64,000 bases of DNA from positions 55,759-119,758 of the forward strand of contig JAKZTE010000001.1 in NCBI GenBank assembly GCA_047517285.1, read 5' to 3'. The notes under the pieces are model-generated. The model did no database searches, was not told the origin of the DNA, and was given only the letters and a program-made list of their open reading frames with translations. Shown here piece by piece: positions 1 to 9,495 of the stretch (the first letter of the stretch is position 1; each line of letters starts with the position of its first letter). Both the position numbers and the translations under genes were made by a program. This DNA comes from UBA57 sp963577725. Its GTDB lineage: Archaea; Thermoproteota; Nitrososphaeria; Nitrososphaerales; UBA57.

Positions 1-1
1 A

Positions 2-484
2 CTATTCTTTCCATGCAAGTATTATGTTTATTATTCCAAATAAATTACCAAATAAAATTAATCCAATTCCCAGTCCACTTGGTATTGTAGCGAATTCCAT
101 CATTACTCCAACTACAAATTCTGACATGCCAGAATAAGACGCAGACGATCCTACATAACCTCCCCAATACATGAAAATACAAGCTAACAATGCACCAATT
201 TCTGTCAATATAATTTGCGCATAAAATAAATTTTTCTTTATTAATTTGATTTCATATAATTTCCAAAGTAAATAGTACACGAATGTCCATGCAATAAATC
301 CAACTACTGCCGAAAATAGAAATATAAAGTACGCTAAAACCATATAGATTCCCGGCCATTCGGTAATTAGTATTGGAAAAGCTAATTGAGGAATTAAAAT
401 AGGAAACAAAAATATTATCGCAACAATTGTGTTTAATACCGATAATTTCAGAAAATTCTTTATAACAGTTTCAATCCTAATCAT
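2..484 (-). CDS. Multi-pass membrane protein, unknown function
   Basis: A 160-residue protein that is mostly hydrophobic, with about four membrane-spanning stretches near residues 12-37, 44-72, 88-110 and 125-157. The stop codon lies at the very edge of the window (TAG at 2-4). Its ATG follows the stop codon of the upstream membrane gene (486-797) by a single base, so the two are probably co-transcribed and translationally coupled. I do not recognise a family and see no catalytic or cofactor motif. A membrane-complex subunit or a small transporter component is possible but not supported by any signature. Confidence 0.6.
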   Translation of the reverse strand: MIRIETVIKNFLKLSVLNTIVAIIFLFPILIPQLAFPILITEWPGIYMVLAYFIFLFSAVVGFIAWTFVYYLLWKLYEIKLIKKNLFYAQIILTEIGALLACIFMYWGGYVGSSASYSGMSEFVVGVMMEFATIPSGLGIGLILFGNLFGIINIILAWKE

Positions 485-485
485 G

Positions 486-797
486 TTATTTTCTCTCCAA
501 AGACTTTATTCCTGATATTATTAAAATTACCGAATATATAGAACCTGTAAGTACTATTATTGATGCAATTCTCTTCCATATTCCTAAATCTTCTCGAAAC
601 GTCTGAACCTCTAATTGACTCAATAAAAATAAGAATATGACTCCAAATAATATGGTGAAATTTCCCCATAAAACCGACATCTGTAATTCTCTCTTTTTTT
701 CTATAAAAATATAAAATAACAGTCCTAAAAAAAATATTAATATTGGCATAATTAAATACGGATTTAGTAAAATTAAAAAATAAATTTGATACAGCAA
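486..797 (-). CDS. Small membrane protein, unknown function
   Basis: A 103-residue protein with about three predicted membrane helices, near residues 4-32, 42-60 and 75-97. An alternative reading frame over the same bases (481-816) lacks clear membrane segments and is less hydrophobic, so I prefer this one. The TAA stop is followed after one base by the ATG of the next membrane protein, which suggests a two-gene operon. No family recognised. Confidence 0.5.
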   Translation of the reverse strand: MLYQIYFLILLNPYLIMPILIFFLGLLFYIFIEKKRELQMSVLWGNFTILFGVIFLFLLSQLEVQTFREDLGIWKRIASIIVLTGSIYSVILIISGIKSLERK

Positions 798-904
798 GCA
801 CTATACTCAACAACATAATTATATTTGAAAATTAGCTTCCGGATAATTGTACTAAATCAATGATTAATTTCGTAATATTTAATACAATTTACATTAATTA
901 TAAT

Positions 905-3217
905 ATGGTAATGTCTGATTCCTATATTCGACCACTTGACTCTTTAAATCGTAAAGACGGAGATATCGTAGGTGGAAAAAGCGCTAATCTTGGCGAATTA
1001 TTGAACGCAGGTCTTCCAGTTCCTGGTGGATTTGCTATAACTACTGCGGTTTACAAAGAATTAGTTATAGAAACAGAATCAAAGAACCAGATTCATGATT
1101 TATTGAATAATTTGGATATGGATGATTTTGATTCAATAAATTCGTGTAGTGCGCAAATTCGTGAATTAATCGAAAAAATTCCTCTTCCTGAAGCTCTAAT
1201 ATCTGAAATTCAATCTTCTTATCGCTCATTAGGAGATGATATTGAAGTTGCAGTAAGAAGCAGTGCCACTGCCGAAGATCTCCCATCTGCTAGTTTTGCA
1301 GGTCAAATGGATTCTTTTTTGTATATTAAAGGAATTGAAAATGTTCTAAAGTCAGTTAAAAAATGCATTAGTTCAGTTTTTTCATCTCGTGCAATATCTT
1401 ATAGACATGAAAAAAACTTTGATCATTTTATTGTTCTTGCAAGTGTTACTATTCAAAAAATGCTAGATCCTGAATCTGCCGGTGTTATGTTTACACTTAA
1501 TCCTGTAACTGGTGCAACAAACGAAATATACATAGAAGGTTCATGGGGAGTTGGCGAAACCATAGTACAAGGTAAAGTTGATCCTGATTCTTTTATTGTT
1601 CAAAAACCTGAATTAAATATCTCGTCTCGTACTATTAACACTAAAAAACTTATGACCATTCGTGGAGCAACACAAGGAAAATTCTCAATTGCTGACCGTG
1701 CTTCTGCAACAGAAATTGATGTTCCCCTTGATATACAAAATAAACCATCAATCGATGACAATACCGTTAAACTTCTATCTGATTATGCAGTTAAAATCGA
1801 GAAACATTACAGCAAACCTATGGATATAGAATGGGTTCTTGAAAAAAATTCACATCAGATCTTTATTGTACAAGCTCGTCCAGAAACTGTTCATTCAAAA
1901 CCTCAAAATAATAATGAAATTATCTTAAAAGGTATTGGAGCTTCTTCTGGTGTTAGTTTCGGTCCTGTAAATGTTATTTTAGATATTAAGAACATCGCTA
2001 GTTTCATCGACAAACAGGTTCTTGTTACTCAAATGACTACTCCTGATTGGACACCAATTATGAAACGCGCTTCTGCAATTATTACTCAATCAGGCGGGGC
2101 TACTGCTCATGCTGCTATCGTTTCTAGGGAATTGGGAATTCCGTGTATTGTAGGCGCGAAAGATGCAACAAACATATTGAAAACTGGACAAGAAGTTACA
2201 GTAGATGGTTCTACTGGATGTATATACGATGGCAAAATTGAAATCCAAAATAAATCTGAAACTCAATCTTCTTCATTTGAAAGTGAATCTTGGCCTATAA
2301 CTGCCACCCAAATATATATGAATTTAGGTTCTCCTGACCTTATTGATAAATATAAAGTTCTTCCATTTGATGGAATAGGTTTAATGCGTCTTGAATTCTT
2401 AATTGCAGATAAAATATCTAAACACCCATTAAAAATAATTGAGGATAATGAATCAGACAAATTTGTTAACGAACTCTTTAACGGCATAAATAAAGTAGCT
2501 AGTACTATCTTTCCACGACCTCTCGTTGTACGTTTTAGCGATTTCAAATCTAATGAGTATCGTAAACTTGAAGGCGGAGAAAAATACGAACCACATGAAG
2601 AAAATCCAATGATTGGCTGGAGAGGTATTTCTAGATATATTAGTCCTGATTACCAACCTGCATTTCGTTTAGAATGTAAGGCAATTAAAAAATTAAGGGA
2701 TGCAGGTATGTCAAATGTTTGGGTGATGTTACCATTTGCTAGAACAATTCCTGAAGTAAAAGAAACATTGAAGATCATGCAAGAAGAAGGACTAGAACGC
2801 AGTGATGATTTTAAAGTATGGTTAATGGCAGAAACTCCTAGCCTTGTAATTCAAGCAGATGATTTTGCAAAGCTATGCGATGGATTTTCTATCGGCAGTA
2901 ATGATTTAACCCAGCTTATGTTAGGCGTTGACCGTGATTCTGAGTTATTACACCGCCTTGGATATTTCAACGAACGCGATCCTGCAGTTCTGAAAGCAAT
3001 CAAAACTCTCATACGCGCTGCACATGATAACGATATAACAATCTCTATCTGCGGACAAGCTCCATCATTATACCCTGATTTTGCTGCTTGGTTAGTAAAA
3101 GAAGGAATTGATAGCATTAGTGCAAATCCTGATTCTGTCATAAGGACTCGCCGCTCAGTTGCAGGAGCAGAAAGAAAAGAACTTCTTAGACTACGACAAA
3201 ATTCAAATTCTGAATAA
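905..3217 (+). CDS. ppsA: Phosphoenolpyruvate synthase (pyruvate, water dikinase)
   Basis: Converts pyruvate and ATP to PEP, AMP and phosphate, the entry step of gluconeogenesis. The order of domains is typical: an N-terminal ATP-grasp nucleotide-binding domain (about residues 15-330, with VGGKSANLGEL and VRSSATAEDLPSASFAGQ), a central phospho-histidine swivel domain (SGGATAHAAIVSRELGIP, the His near residue 402) and a C-terminal PEP/pyruvate TIM barrel ending in CGQAPS. The open frame extends upstream to 860, but that leader is AT-rich and unlike the family, so ATG 905 (or ATG 911) is preferred. It is transcribed divergently from the membrane pair at 2-797. With the PEPCK-like gene at 9961 and TIM and PGK in this window it supplies triose phosphates. 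Confidence 0.93.
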   Translation: MVMSDSYIRPLDSLNRKDGDIVGGKSANLGELLNAGLPVPGGFAITTAVYKELVIETESKNQIHDLLNNLDMDDFDSINSCSAQIRELIEKIPLPEALISEIQSSYRSLGDDIEVAVRSSATAEDLPSASFAGQMDSFLYIKGIENVLKSVKKCISSVFSSRAISYRHEKNFDHFIVLASVTIQKMLDPESAGVMFTLNPVTGATNEIYIEGSWGVGETIVQGKVDPDSFIVQKPELNISSRTINTKKLMTIRGATQGKFSIADRASATEIDVPLDIQNKPSIDDNTVKLLSDYAVKIEKHYSKPMDIEWVLEKNSHQIFIVQARPETVHSKPQNNNEIILKGIGASSGVSFGPVNVILDIKNIASFIDKQVLVTQMTTPDWTPIMKRASAIITQSGGATAHAAIVSRELGIPCIVGAKDATNILKTGQEVTVDGSTGCIYDGKIEIQNKSETQSSSFESESWPITATQIYMNLGSPDLIDKYKVLPFDGIGLMRLEFLIADKISKHPLKIIEDNESDKFVNELFNGINKVASTIFPRPLVVRFSDFKSNEYRKLEGGEKYEPHEENPMIGWRGISRYISPDYQPAFRLECKAIKKLRDAGMSNVWVMLPFARTIPEVKETLKIMQEEGLERSDDFKVWLMAETPSLVIQADDFAKLCDGFSIGSNDLTQLMLGVDRDSELLHRLGYFNERDPAVLKAIKTLIRAAHDNDITISICGQAPSLYPDFAAWLVKEGIDSISANPDSVIRTRRSVAGAERKELLRLRQNSNSE

Positions 3218-3240
3218 ATTACTGATCTTTTAATTTTATA

Positions 3241-4269
3241 CTATGCAGGACTTGGTAATCCTTCTATGCCTAATTGTATTTTAACTATAGATGGACCTAT
3301 TCCTAATGAATTATCTTCATTATCTCCCATTCCTCCTATGTCAAAATTAGTTACGTATATTGCTTCACCTGAGAATGCTACACTTGATGGAAATTCTAAT
3401 GGTCCAGTATTGTCATTTTTAGATACTTCGATAATTCTTCTTCCACCATCGCCCTCTGGAGTTATTGCCATTATTGCATTCCTTCTATTAACTGCTACCC
3501 ATAAATTGCCTGCTTTATCAAAAGCAATTCCATCTGCACCTAATAACGCTTCATGACTTCTCCATACGGTTACAGATACTATTGCACCATCTTCTTTTCT
3601 AGTTTCAACTTTATGAATTACACCATTACCTGTATTTGAAAAATATAATGTTCCATCATCATCAAATGCAAGTCCATTAATTCCAAACGGAAATGTTGGA
3701 TCTCTCGATACTAACTGATTTGCAAATTCTCTCTCCATTTTTGTCTGCATATCAACTTCCCAGAGTACTCCGCTTATACTGTTTGATACAAACATTCTAC
3801 CAAAGTTGTCAAACGCTATGTCATTTGTAAACCCTAATCCAGATTTAAATATTTTAGCTTTACCAGGAGAAGCTGCACTTATATCGTCTTTATCTAATTT
3901 CCATATCTGTCCACGTCCTCCAGTCGCAACAAAAAGATCACCTTCATGATCAAATTTTATACCAAAAAGACCAATTCCTTCGCCATCTGCTTCTACCCTA
4001 CCAACAACATCCGCTTTCCCAGTTAATGGATCAATTCGTATAATATTTCCTGTATTTTCCCCGATGTATAAATTTCCATCTTTATCCGAAGTAATACCTT
4101 CAGCAAAATTCGTCATTTCATTTGAATTAGGATCTAAGTCCAAAAGTAATTGTGGTTTTAATCCTGGTCTTGGATCATAGGATATCTGACGGTCAAATAC
4201 AAATACTCCTAAAAACATCACTGACAAGCCTAATACTACTAAAATAATTAACATATTTTTTTGTTCCAT
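3241..4269 (-). CDS. Membrane-anchored NHL/SMP-30-type beta-propeller protein
   Basis: A 342-residue protein with an N-terminal signal anchor (about residues 5-27) followed by a six- or seven-bladed beta-propeller. Repeats of the type D-x-x-G-N-L-Y-I, FDNFGRMFVSN and FDDDGTLYFSN recur roughly every 40-50 residues. This is the fold of gluconolactonase/SMP-30, strictosidine synthase and NHL proteins, many of which are extracytoplasmic lactonases or sugar-acid enzymes; the substrate cannot be read from the sequence. ATG 4269 is chosen because a strong purine-rich ribosome-binding site (AAGGGGGAAG) sits just upstream; the open frame runs back to 4317. It is divergent from the Lrp/AsnC regulator, which may control it. 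Confidence 0.7.
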   Translation of the reverse strand: MEQKNMLIILVVLGLSVMFLGVFVFDRQISYDPRPGLKPQLLLDLDPNSNEMTNFAEGITSDKDGNLYIGENTGNIIRIDPLTGKADVVGRVEADGEGIGLFGIKFDHEGDLFVATGGRGQIWKLDKDDISAASPGKAKIFKSGLGFTNDIAFDNFGRMFVSNSISGVLWEVDMQTKMEREFANQLVSRDPTFPFGINGLAFDDDGTLYFSNTGNGVIHKVETRKEDGAIVSVTVWRSHEALLGADGIAFDKAGNLWVAVNRRNAIMAITPEGDGGRRIIEVSKNDNTGPLEFPSSVAFSGEAIYVTNFDIGGMGDNEDNSLGIGPSIVKIQLGIEGLPSPA

Positions 4270-4369
4270 CCTATCTTCCCCCTTACTGATATTTCTTATT
4301 AACTTGCTTATAGGCATTTTGCCTGAATTAACAATCTTTAATTTTGAGACTTGCTATATAAATAACATA

Positions 4370-4819
4370 TTGTCTTCTATTGACGAAACCGATCAAAAAA
4401 TAATCTCCGAATACCTCAAAGATTCACGAATTTCATATAGAGAGGTTGCTAAACGTTTGCACATAGCTGTTGGAACAGTTCTCACAAGAACAAAAAAACT
4501 CGAAAATGAAGGTATAATTAAATCATATTCTGCTATTCTCAATTATGATAAATTGGGATATGATATAATTGCAATATCTGACATTACAGTGTCCAAAGGA
4601 AAACTTACTGAAGTTGAGAATGCAATTGCTAAATTATCTCCTACGTGCGCTGTTTATGATGTTACAGGAGAAAATGATGTAATTGTTATATCAAAATTTA
4701 AAAGCCGAGAAGAAATGAGCGATTTCACTAAGAAACTTTTGTCTATGTCTAATGTTGAACGAACTAATAGCAAATTAGTACTTAATACAGTTAAAGAAGA
4801 CTTTCGTTTATCGCCATAA
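4370..4819 (+). CDS. Lrp/AsnC-family transcriptional regulator
   Basis: A 149-residue regulator with an N-terminal winged helix-turn-helix (SRISYREVAKRLHIAVGTV, about residues 16-40) and a C-terminal RAM/ACT-like domain (about residues 65-140) that usually binds amino acids and forms dimers or octamers. The frame is open from ATG 4304, but the family's conserved start (I-D-x-T-D-x-K-I-I) begins just after TTG 4370, so TTG is the likely start. It is divergent from the beta-propeller gene, with about 100 bp between the preferred starts, an arrangement that often means autoregulation plus control of the neighbour. The target set is unknown. Confidence 0.85.
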   Translation: MSSIDETDQKIISEYLKDSRISYREVAKRLHIAVGTVLTRTKKLENEGIIKSYSAILNYDKLGYDIIAISDITVSKGKLTEVENAIAKLSPTCAVYDVTGENDVIVISKFKSREEMSDFTKKLLSMSNVERTNSKLVLNTVKEDFRLSP

Positions 4820-4866
4820 TCGATATACTTAATACCAATTTATTCAAACTTTACTATGGGGAGAAA

Positions 4867-5271
4867 ATGAGCGACGAAAAACTAATGAAAGAGTATCGCG
4901 GACCATCTAGACAATATCCAACAATAGAACGCAAGTATTTTATTCGAATATTTGCAGGTTTGATGATTATTCTTCTTGGTGTTGTTGGTCAACAAATAAA
5001 TGTTGAACTTAGTGAGACAACCGTTTTAGTACCAGGTCCTGATCCAGGAGCTGGACCTAGTGAAGTATCTTCTGGTATTGACGTAACTCGTACTGGTGGT
5101 ATGCTTGCAATGCTTGTTGGCTCTGTTATCAATCTGAGAGCAATAACTACATATCGTGAAGAGTACGGAGAAATAAAAGATACTGAAAAACGCCCTGAGA
5201 TGTTATTTATTCTTGGTGCATTAATACTAACTATAGCTGCAATAGGACTGGCAGGCAGTCTTATTATCTAA
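4867..5271 (+). CDS. Three-helix membrane protein, unknown function
   Basis: A 134-residue protein with three predicted membrane helices (about residues 25-45, 76-93 and 111-133). A Pro/Gly-rich extramembrane loop (VPGPDPGAGP) lies between the first and second. A good ribosome-binding site (GGGGAG) precedes ATG 4867. It lies 47 bp downstream of the Lrp/AsnC gene and may be read through from it. No family recognised. Confidence 0.6.
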   Translation: MSDEKLMKEYRGPSRQYPTIERKYFIRIFAGLMIILLGVVGQQINVELSETTVLVPGPDPGAGPSEVSSGIDVTRTGGMLAMLVGSVINLRAITTYREEYGEIKDTEKRPEMLFILGALILTIAAIGLAGSLII

Positions 5272-5275
5272 TAAA

Positions 5276-5956
5276 TTATTTAATTAACGCTAAAGCCATT
5301 TCAGTTAAAACTTCTTTAGGATTATCTGCAGTAACGAATGCTCTACTAGCTCCTACCCCTTGCATTCCTAATTCAACAGCTTTCGTAACATCATCTTTTG
5401 TTGATATGCCTGATCCAGAAATAACAAATATTTTCTCATCAATTTTTTTAATTACATTTATTGCATTGATAACTACTTCAGGATTTACAGTAGAAATCGC
5501 TTTTCCGGTCCCAATCAATTCAGGTATCTCCACAATCATCATATCTGGATGCTTTTTGGCTATAGATTCTGTCTCTTCAGCGTTACTGGCACATAAACAT
5601 GATATTAATTCACTCTCTTTACATCGATTAATTGTTAATTCTATCTCGTTCAAAGATAATGGCTTCTCTGAATGATTAATTAATGCTCCAAAACATCCAG
5701 ACTTTTTAATCGATTCTGGAATTATATGACCTGTATTTCTACCTGGTTTAGTATAATCTACATGCTGTGCAAAAATTGGCATATCATATTTTGTAATTAT
5801 TGAATTAATGTCCATAAATTGTGGCGAAACAAATATTGTTATTCCTAATTCATTTGATACATCATTGATAATTTCAGCTAACTGCATTGCCTTTTCTGCA
5901 GTAGCTTCTGGATACGTTTTAAAATTAATGAATATTAAAGGCTCTTTTATTGTCAA
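5276..5956 (-). CDS. tpiA: Triosephosphate isomerase, archaeal short type
   Basis: Interconverts dihydroxyacetone phosphate and glyceraldehyde 3-phosphate. The 226-residue length is that of archaeal tetrameric TIMs rather than the ~250 residues of bacterial ones. Catalytic residues are visible: N11 and K13 (INFKTYP), H95 (LINHSEKPL) and E143 in VEIPELIGTG. The C-terminal phosphate-gripping GSGIS motif is present. It ends 5 bp from the convergent membrane gene and is followed upstream by the basic protein at 5965, 8 bp away. It supplies the triose step for gluconeogenesis and for the pentose cycle proposed for 26-36 kb. Confidence 0.92.
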   Translation of the reverse strand: MTIKEPLIFINFKTYPEATAEKAMQLAEIINDVSNELGITIFVSPQFMDINSIITKYDMPIFAQHVDYTKPGRNTGHIIPESIKKSGCFGALINHSEKPLSLNEIELTINRCKESELISCLCASNAEETESIAKKHPDMMIVEIPELIGTGKAISTVNPEVVINAINVIKKIDEKIFVISGSGISTKDDVTKAVELGMQGVGASRAFVTADNPKEVLTEMALALIK

Positions 5957-5964
5957 TTACTAAT

Positions 5965-6150
5965 TTAACGTTTTTTCTTATTTAGTAAGGCTACTTGTTT
6001 ATCAACCCAATCTTGAAATGTATTATCAAGACCAGACGTTAATGGTTTATTGCTGTTGGCTTTCTTTGCTGCCTTACGCTTTGGGGCTGCCTTCTTAGAT
6101 GCTGCCTTACGCTTTGGAGCAGCTTTCTTTCCAACTTTCTTTTTAACCAT
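5965..6150 (-). CDS. Lysine/alanine-rich histone-H1-like basic protein
   Basis: A 61-residue protein whose first ~30 residues are a repetitive Lys/Ala/Pro tail (KKAAPKRKAASKKAAPKRKA, two near-perfect 10-residue units), followed by a short mixed C-terminal segment. Such tails resemble the C-terminal domain of histone H1 and bacterial H1-like proteins, and probably bind DNA or RNA without sequence specificity. No globular domain is visible. It lies directly upstream of tpiA and downstream of a tRNA-Ala gene. Function is inferred from composition only. Confidence 0.6.
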   Translation of the reverse strand: MVKKKVGKKAAPKRKAASKKAAPKRKAAKKANSNKPLTSGLDNTFQDWVDKQVALLNKKKR

Positions 6151-6211
6151 ATTATTTCACTATAACCATTACTTTTCAGTCTTATAACATTGACGTCTTT
6201 ATTATTATAAA

Positions 6212-6299
6212 TGGACCGGAAGGGAATTGAACCCTCGACCTTCCGAGTTCTTGGTTTTTTACATGCAAGTCGGATATTCTACCGCTGAACTACCGGCCC
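6212..6299 (-). tRNA. tRNA-Ala (UGC) with a 16-nt intron at 37/38
   Basis: Read on the minus strand: acceptor GGGCCGG pairs with CCGGTCC, D stem GTTC/GAAT, anticodon stem TCCGA/TCGGA, T stem GAGGG/CCCTT, discriminator A. The gene is 88 nt whereas the folded product needs 72. The extra 16 nt lie after position 37 of the anticodon loop, the canonical archaeal intron site. Anticodon TGC gives alanine. Confidence 0.85.
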
Positions 6300-6337
6300 T
6301 ATATTCTGTTGAAATCTAATAGTTTTATAAAATATAT

Positions 6338-7969
6338 CTAATCTATTTCAATGTATATTTCTTCATCTTGTATCTTAACATTATATACTGCTAATTCATC
6401 TATCGCAGGTGGATTAAGTGATTTACCTGTTTTTAAGTTAAATTTTGATAAATGCAATGGACATGTTATATCCTCTCCTACTATGAACCCATCTTCTAAA
6501 TTAACTTCTTGATGGGTACATTGGCCACCAGTTGCAAATATCTTGTTATTAATATTTGATAAAAGAATGTTTTTGCCATCAATTAACATATTCTTCATTT
6601 CACCATTCTGTATTTCCGACAGTTTGCAAAGCTTCTTGAACTCACCTTTTACGGCCAATATCTCTTCCCGTTCATCCTGAATTGCTGTCAACGATATTTC
6701 ATCAAACTTGAACTTTATCATTTCGGCGATTTGTTCTTTAATTGCTTCTACTTCCATTCTTTTTAATATCGATTCTAAAAATCCTGTAACAATTAACTTT
6801 ATTGCCGCATTCTTATCTAGTGATCTCGATTGCATATAGAATAATAGATCTTCGTCAATTGGAGCAACTGCTGCGGAATGTTTTGCCTGAACATTTCTAT
6901 TATTGATCTCTAATCCAGGAATAATATTTGCTCGTGCTTTATTTCCAAGCAGTATTGCATGCCCTCCTAAAAATGTGTCTGCGTTATGTGCATGCTTTTC
7001 GATTTTATTCATTCCTTTTAGTGTCATCTGCGACTTTCCAGTTAAAACTCCTTTTACATCTACGCTCCCTTTCGTGCCTTTTGCAGAATGGCAAACACTT
7101 GTAACTAAATCGTGTCTTTCTTCCTTTGCCCCAATTACTAGGTGTAAATCTTGTATTGTTGAATTATCACCTATTAAACTCGAATAACTTCTTGATCTAG
7201 ATACCTTTCCACCTAAATACCCTACTGCCAATTTCACAGAGCTTTGTTTCCCGATTTCTGCTCTTTTATTCATAAAAGAAATCATATTATTATCAAATAA
7301 TTGCATCTCAGTAATTGATAATTTTGCATTATTCGCAACAAAAATATCTTTTGAATAACCGAATATTGAATCTATATTTTGTGATTTTATCGAAGAATAA
7401 TGTTCAATAAATAAATTAAAATCTGAATTGTCTTCTAGTATTATCAAATTCTTGTTAAATATTCCGCTGTTTGTATTTTCTTGTCTATTGATATATCTGA
7501 TAGTATCTAACATCTTCACATCTTTTGGAATATGTACAAATAATCCAGTTTGAAATATCGCATCCGCAAGATATTCGAACTTATCACGTATGGGATTTTT
7601 CTCTATGTACGACTTGACAATATCTGGATATTTACTTATTGCTTCATTGATATCTGTTAATATTGCATCATTACTATTCTCAATATTCTTTTCAACAATT
7701 TTATTGTTAACCTGTAAAAAGTTGATATGTCTTCCTCTATGTTCTGTTTCCGTCTCTTGATTATTTGCCTCAAAATTAATATCTTCTAAACTCAATTTTG
7801 TAAGAAAATCATTATATTTCTTAAATAAAATCGATTGTTCAAAGGATGATTCCTGGAATTTCTTAAAACTTTTTAACCTATATTCTAACATCCAAGATGG
7901 CTCGTTGTTCTTCTTTGAAATTACTTTAACTATATCTGTGGATATGCTGTCAAAAATATTCTTTCGCAT
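6338..7969 (-). CDS. sufD: SufD-like Fe-S scaffold fused to a Rieske domain
   Basis: Residues 1 to about 445 are a SufB/SufD-family beta-helix protein of the SUF iron-sulfur cluster assembly system, the usual partner of SufB in the SufBC2D scaffold. The core (about residues 200-420) carries family motifs such as HSAKGTKGSV and KHSAAVAPIDEDLLFYMQSR. Residues 447-543 form a separate Rieske [2Fe-2S] domain: C484-x-H486 and C503-x2-H506 with 16 residues between, followed by a typical KFNLKTGK segment. A SufD of about 440 residues needs no such tail, so this is a genuine fusion in one open frame. It lies 19 bp downstream of sufB in the same orientation. No sufC ATPase gene is in the window. Confidence 0.88.
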   Translation of the reverse strand: MRKNIFDSISTDIVKVISKKNNEPSWMLEYRLKSFKKFQESSFEQSILFKKYNDFLTKLSLEDINFEANNQETETEHRGRHINFLQVNNKIVEKNIENSNDAILTDINEAISKYPDIVKSYIEKNPIRDKFEYLADAIFQTGLFVHIPKDVKMLDTIRYINRQENTNSGIFNKNLIILEDNSDFNLFIEHYSSIKSQNIDSIFGYSKDIFVANNAKLSITEMQLFDNNMISFMNKRAEIGKQSSVKLAVGYLGGKVSRSRSYSSLIGDNSTIQDLHLVIGAKEERHDLVTSVCHSAKGTKGSVDVKGVLTGKSQMTLKGMNKIEKHAHNADTFLGGHAILLGNKARANIIPGLEINNRNVQAKHSAAVAPIDEDLLFYMQSRSLDKNAAIKLIVTGFLESILKRMEVEAIKEQIAEMIKFKFDEISLTAIQDEREEILAVKGEFKKLCKLSEIQNGEMKNMLIDGKNILLSNINNKIFATGGQCTHQEVNLEDGFIVGEDITCPLHLSKFNLKTGKSLNPPAIDELAVYNVKIQDEEIYIEID

Positions 7970-7988
7970 AATGAAATCTTTTCTCTTT

Positions 7989-9386
7989 TTAACCTATTGA
8001 ACCTTCCATTTCTAAGGACATCAATTTGTTTAATTCTACTGCATATTCCATTGGTAATTCTTTAAGAAATGGTTCAAAAAATCCTAATACTACGATTCTT
8101 GTCGCTTCATCTTCTGTCAATCCTCTGGACATTAAATAAAATAATTGATCCTCACCAATTTTTCCGACAGTTGCTTCATGCGTAAGTGTGGCATCTTCCT
8201 CAATAATCTCATTATATGGATAAGTATCAGAAATAGATTCATCATCTAATATTAAAGCATCACACCTGACAGTAGATTTCACATTTGTTGCTCCTTCTGC
8301 AATATGCAATAAACCTCTATAACTGGATCTTCCTCCATCCTTTGATATGGATTTTGCAATAATTTTTGACGATGTATTAGGTGCAAGGTGTACTACTTTT
8401 CCTCCAGAATCTTGATGTTGATTCTTTCCTGCATAAGCACAAGATAATATCTCTGCTTTTGCACCATCTCCTAATAGATATACTGCAGGATATTTCATGG
8501 TTATTTTACTACCTATATTTCCATCTATCCATTCTACTGTTGCATTGTCATATGCATGTGCACGTTTTGTCACCAAATTGTATACGTCACTAGACCAATT
8601 TTGTATTGTTGTGTAACGAATCTTTGCACCTTTTTTCGCTATTAATTCTACTACTGCAGAATGTAAAGACTCAGACGAATAAACTGGAGCCGTACATCCC
8701 TCAATATAATGCACAGAACTTCCTTCATCAGCTATAATTAATGTTCTTTCAAATTGACCTATATTTTCCGCATTTATTCTAAAGTAGGCTTGTAATGGCA
8801 TGTCCACATGTACACCTTTAGGAATATATACAAAAGAACCTCCACTCCATACTGCACTGTTCAATGCTGCAAATTTATTATCTTCTGGAGGAATAATTTT
8901 ACTAAAATATTCTTTCACAAGGTCTTCATGTTTCTCTAAACCTTCATCCATTCCATAAAATATCACTCCTTGTTCTTCCAAATCTTTTCTTAGACTGTGA
9001 TATACTACATCTGATTCATATTGAGCTCCTACTCCTGCTAAGAACTTTCTTTCCGCTTCTGGTATTCCTAACTTATCAAATGTATTTTTGATATCTTTTG
9101 GAACATCGTCCCAATCCTTTGCTTGTTTCTCAGTTGGCCTAGCGTAATAGTAAATATTATCGAAGTTAATCTGCGATAAATCTGCTCCCCATTTTGGCAT
9201 CTCTTTTGAGTAAAATAATTTAAGTGATCTTAACCTGAAGTCAAGCATCCATTCCGGTTCATTTTTTGTTTCCGAAATCATTCTGACTACGTCTTCAGAC
9301 AAACCTCTTTCGCCTTTATATACATAATTTTTAGTAGAATCTTTAAAATCATACTTGTCATAATCAAATGAGACTTCTTCTGTCAT
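7989..9386 (-). CDS. sufB: Fe-S cluster assembly scaffold SufB
   Basis: A 465-residue SufB, the scaffold subunit on which [Fe-S] clusters are built together with SufC (ATPase) and SufD. It shows typical family sequence: SGGSFVYIPKGVHVDMPLQ, EGCTAPVYS, the WSSDVYNLVTKRA region and a C-terminal EATVGKIGEDQLFYLMSRGL. It is upstream of the sufD-Rieske gene and probably in one operon with it. Promoter-like AT-rich sequence lies between it and the divergent tRNA-Ile gene. SufC must be encoded elsewhere. Confidence 0.93.
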   Translation of the reverse strand: MTEEVSFDYDKYDFKDSTKNYVYKGERGLSEDVVRMISETKNEPEWMLDFRLRSLKLFYSKEMPKWGADLSQINFDNIYYYARPTEKQAKDWDDVPKDIKNTFDKLGIPEAERKFLAGVGAQYESDVVYHSLRKDLEEQGVIFYGMDEGLEKHEDLVKEYFSKIIPPEDNKFAALNSAVWSGGSFVYIPKGVHVDMPLQAYFRINAENIGQFERTLIIADEGSSVHYIEGCTAPVYSSESLHSAVVELIAKKGAKIRYTTIQNWSSDVYNLVTKRAHAYDNATVEWIDGNIGSKITMKYPAVYLLGDGAKAEILSCAYAGKNQHQDSGGKVVHLAPNTSSKIIAKSISKDGGRSSYRGLLHIAEGATNVKSTVRCDALILDDESISDTYPYNEIIEEDATLTHEATVGKIGEDQLFYLMSRGLTEDEATRIVVLGFFEPFLKELPMEYAVELNKLMSLEMEGSIG

Positions 9387-9495
9387 AGTATATGGTTAAT
9401 TTTGGCATTTATAGATATTACTATTGTTATATATTTCTACTAAAATCTGAATATAAATATCATTTAAATAAACGATTGTGAAAGAGAACCCAGTA

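Noticed and set aside
481..816. A 111-codon minus-strand frame overlapping the membrane protein at 486-797
   Set aside because: It has no clear membrane segments and would overlap the next gene, whereas the alternative frame gives a consistent membrane protein with a one-base gap to its neighbour.
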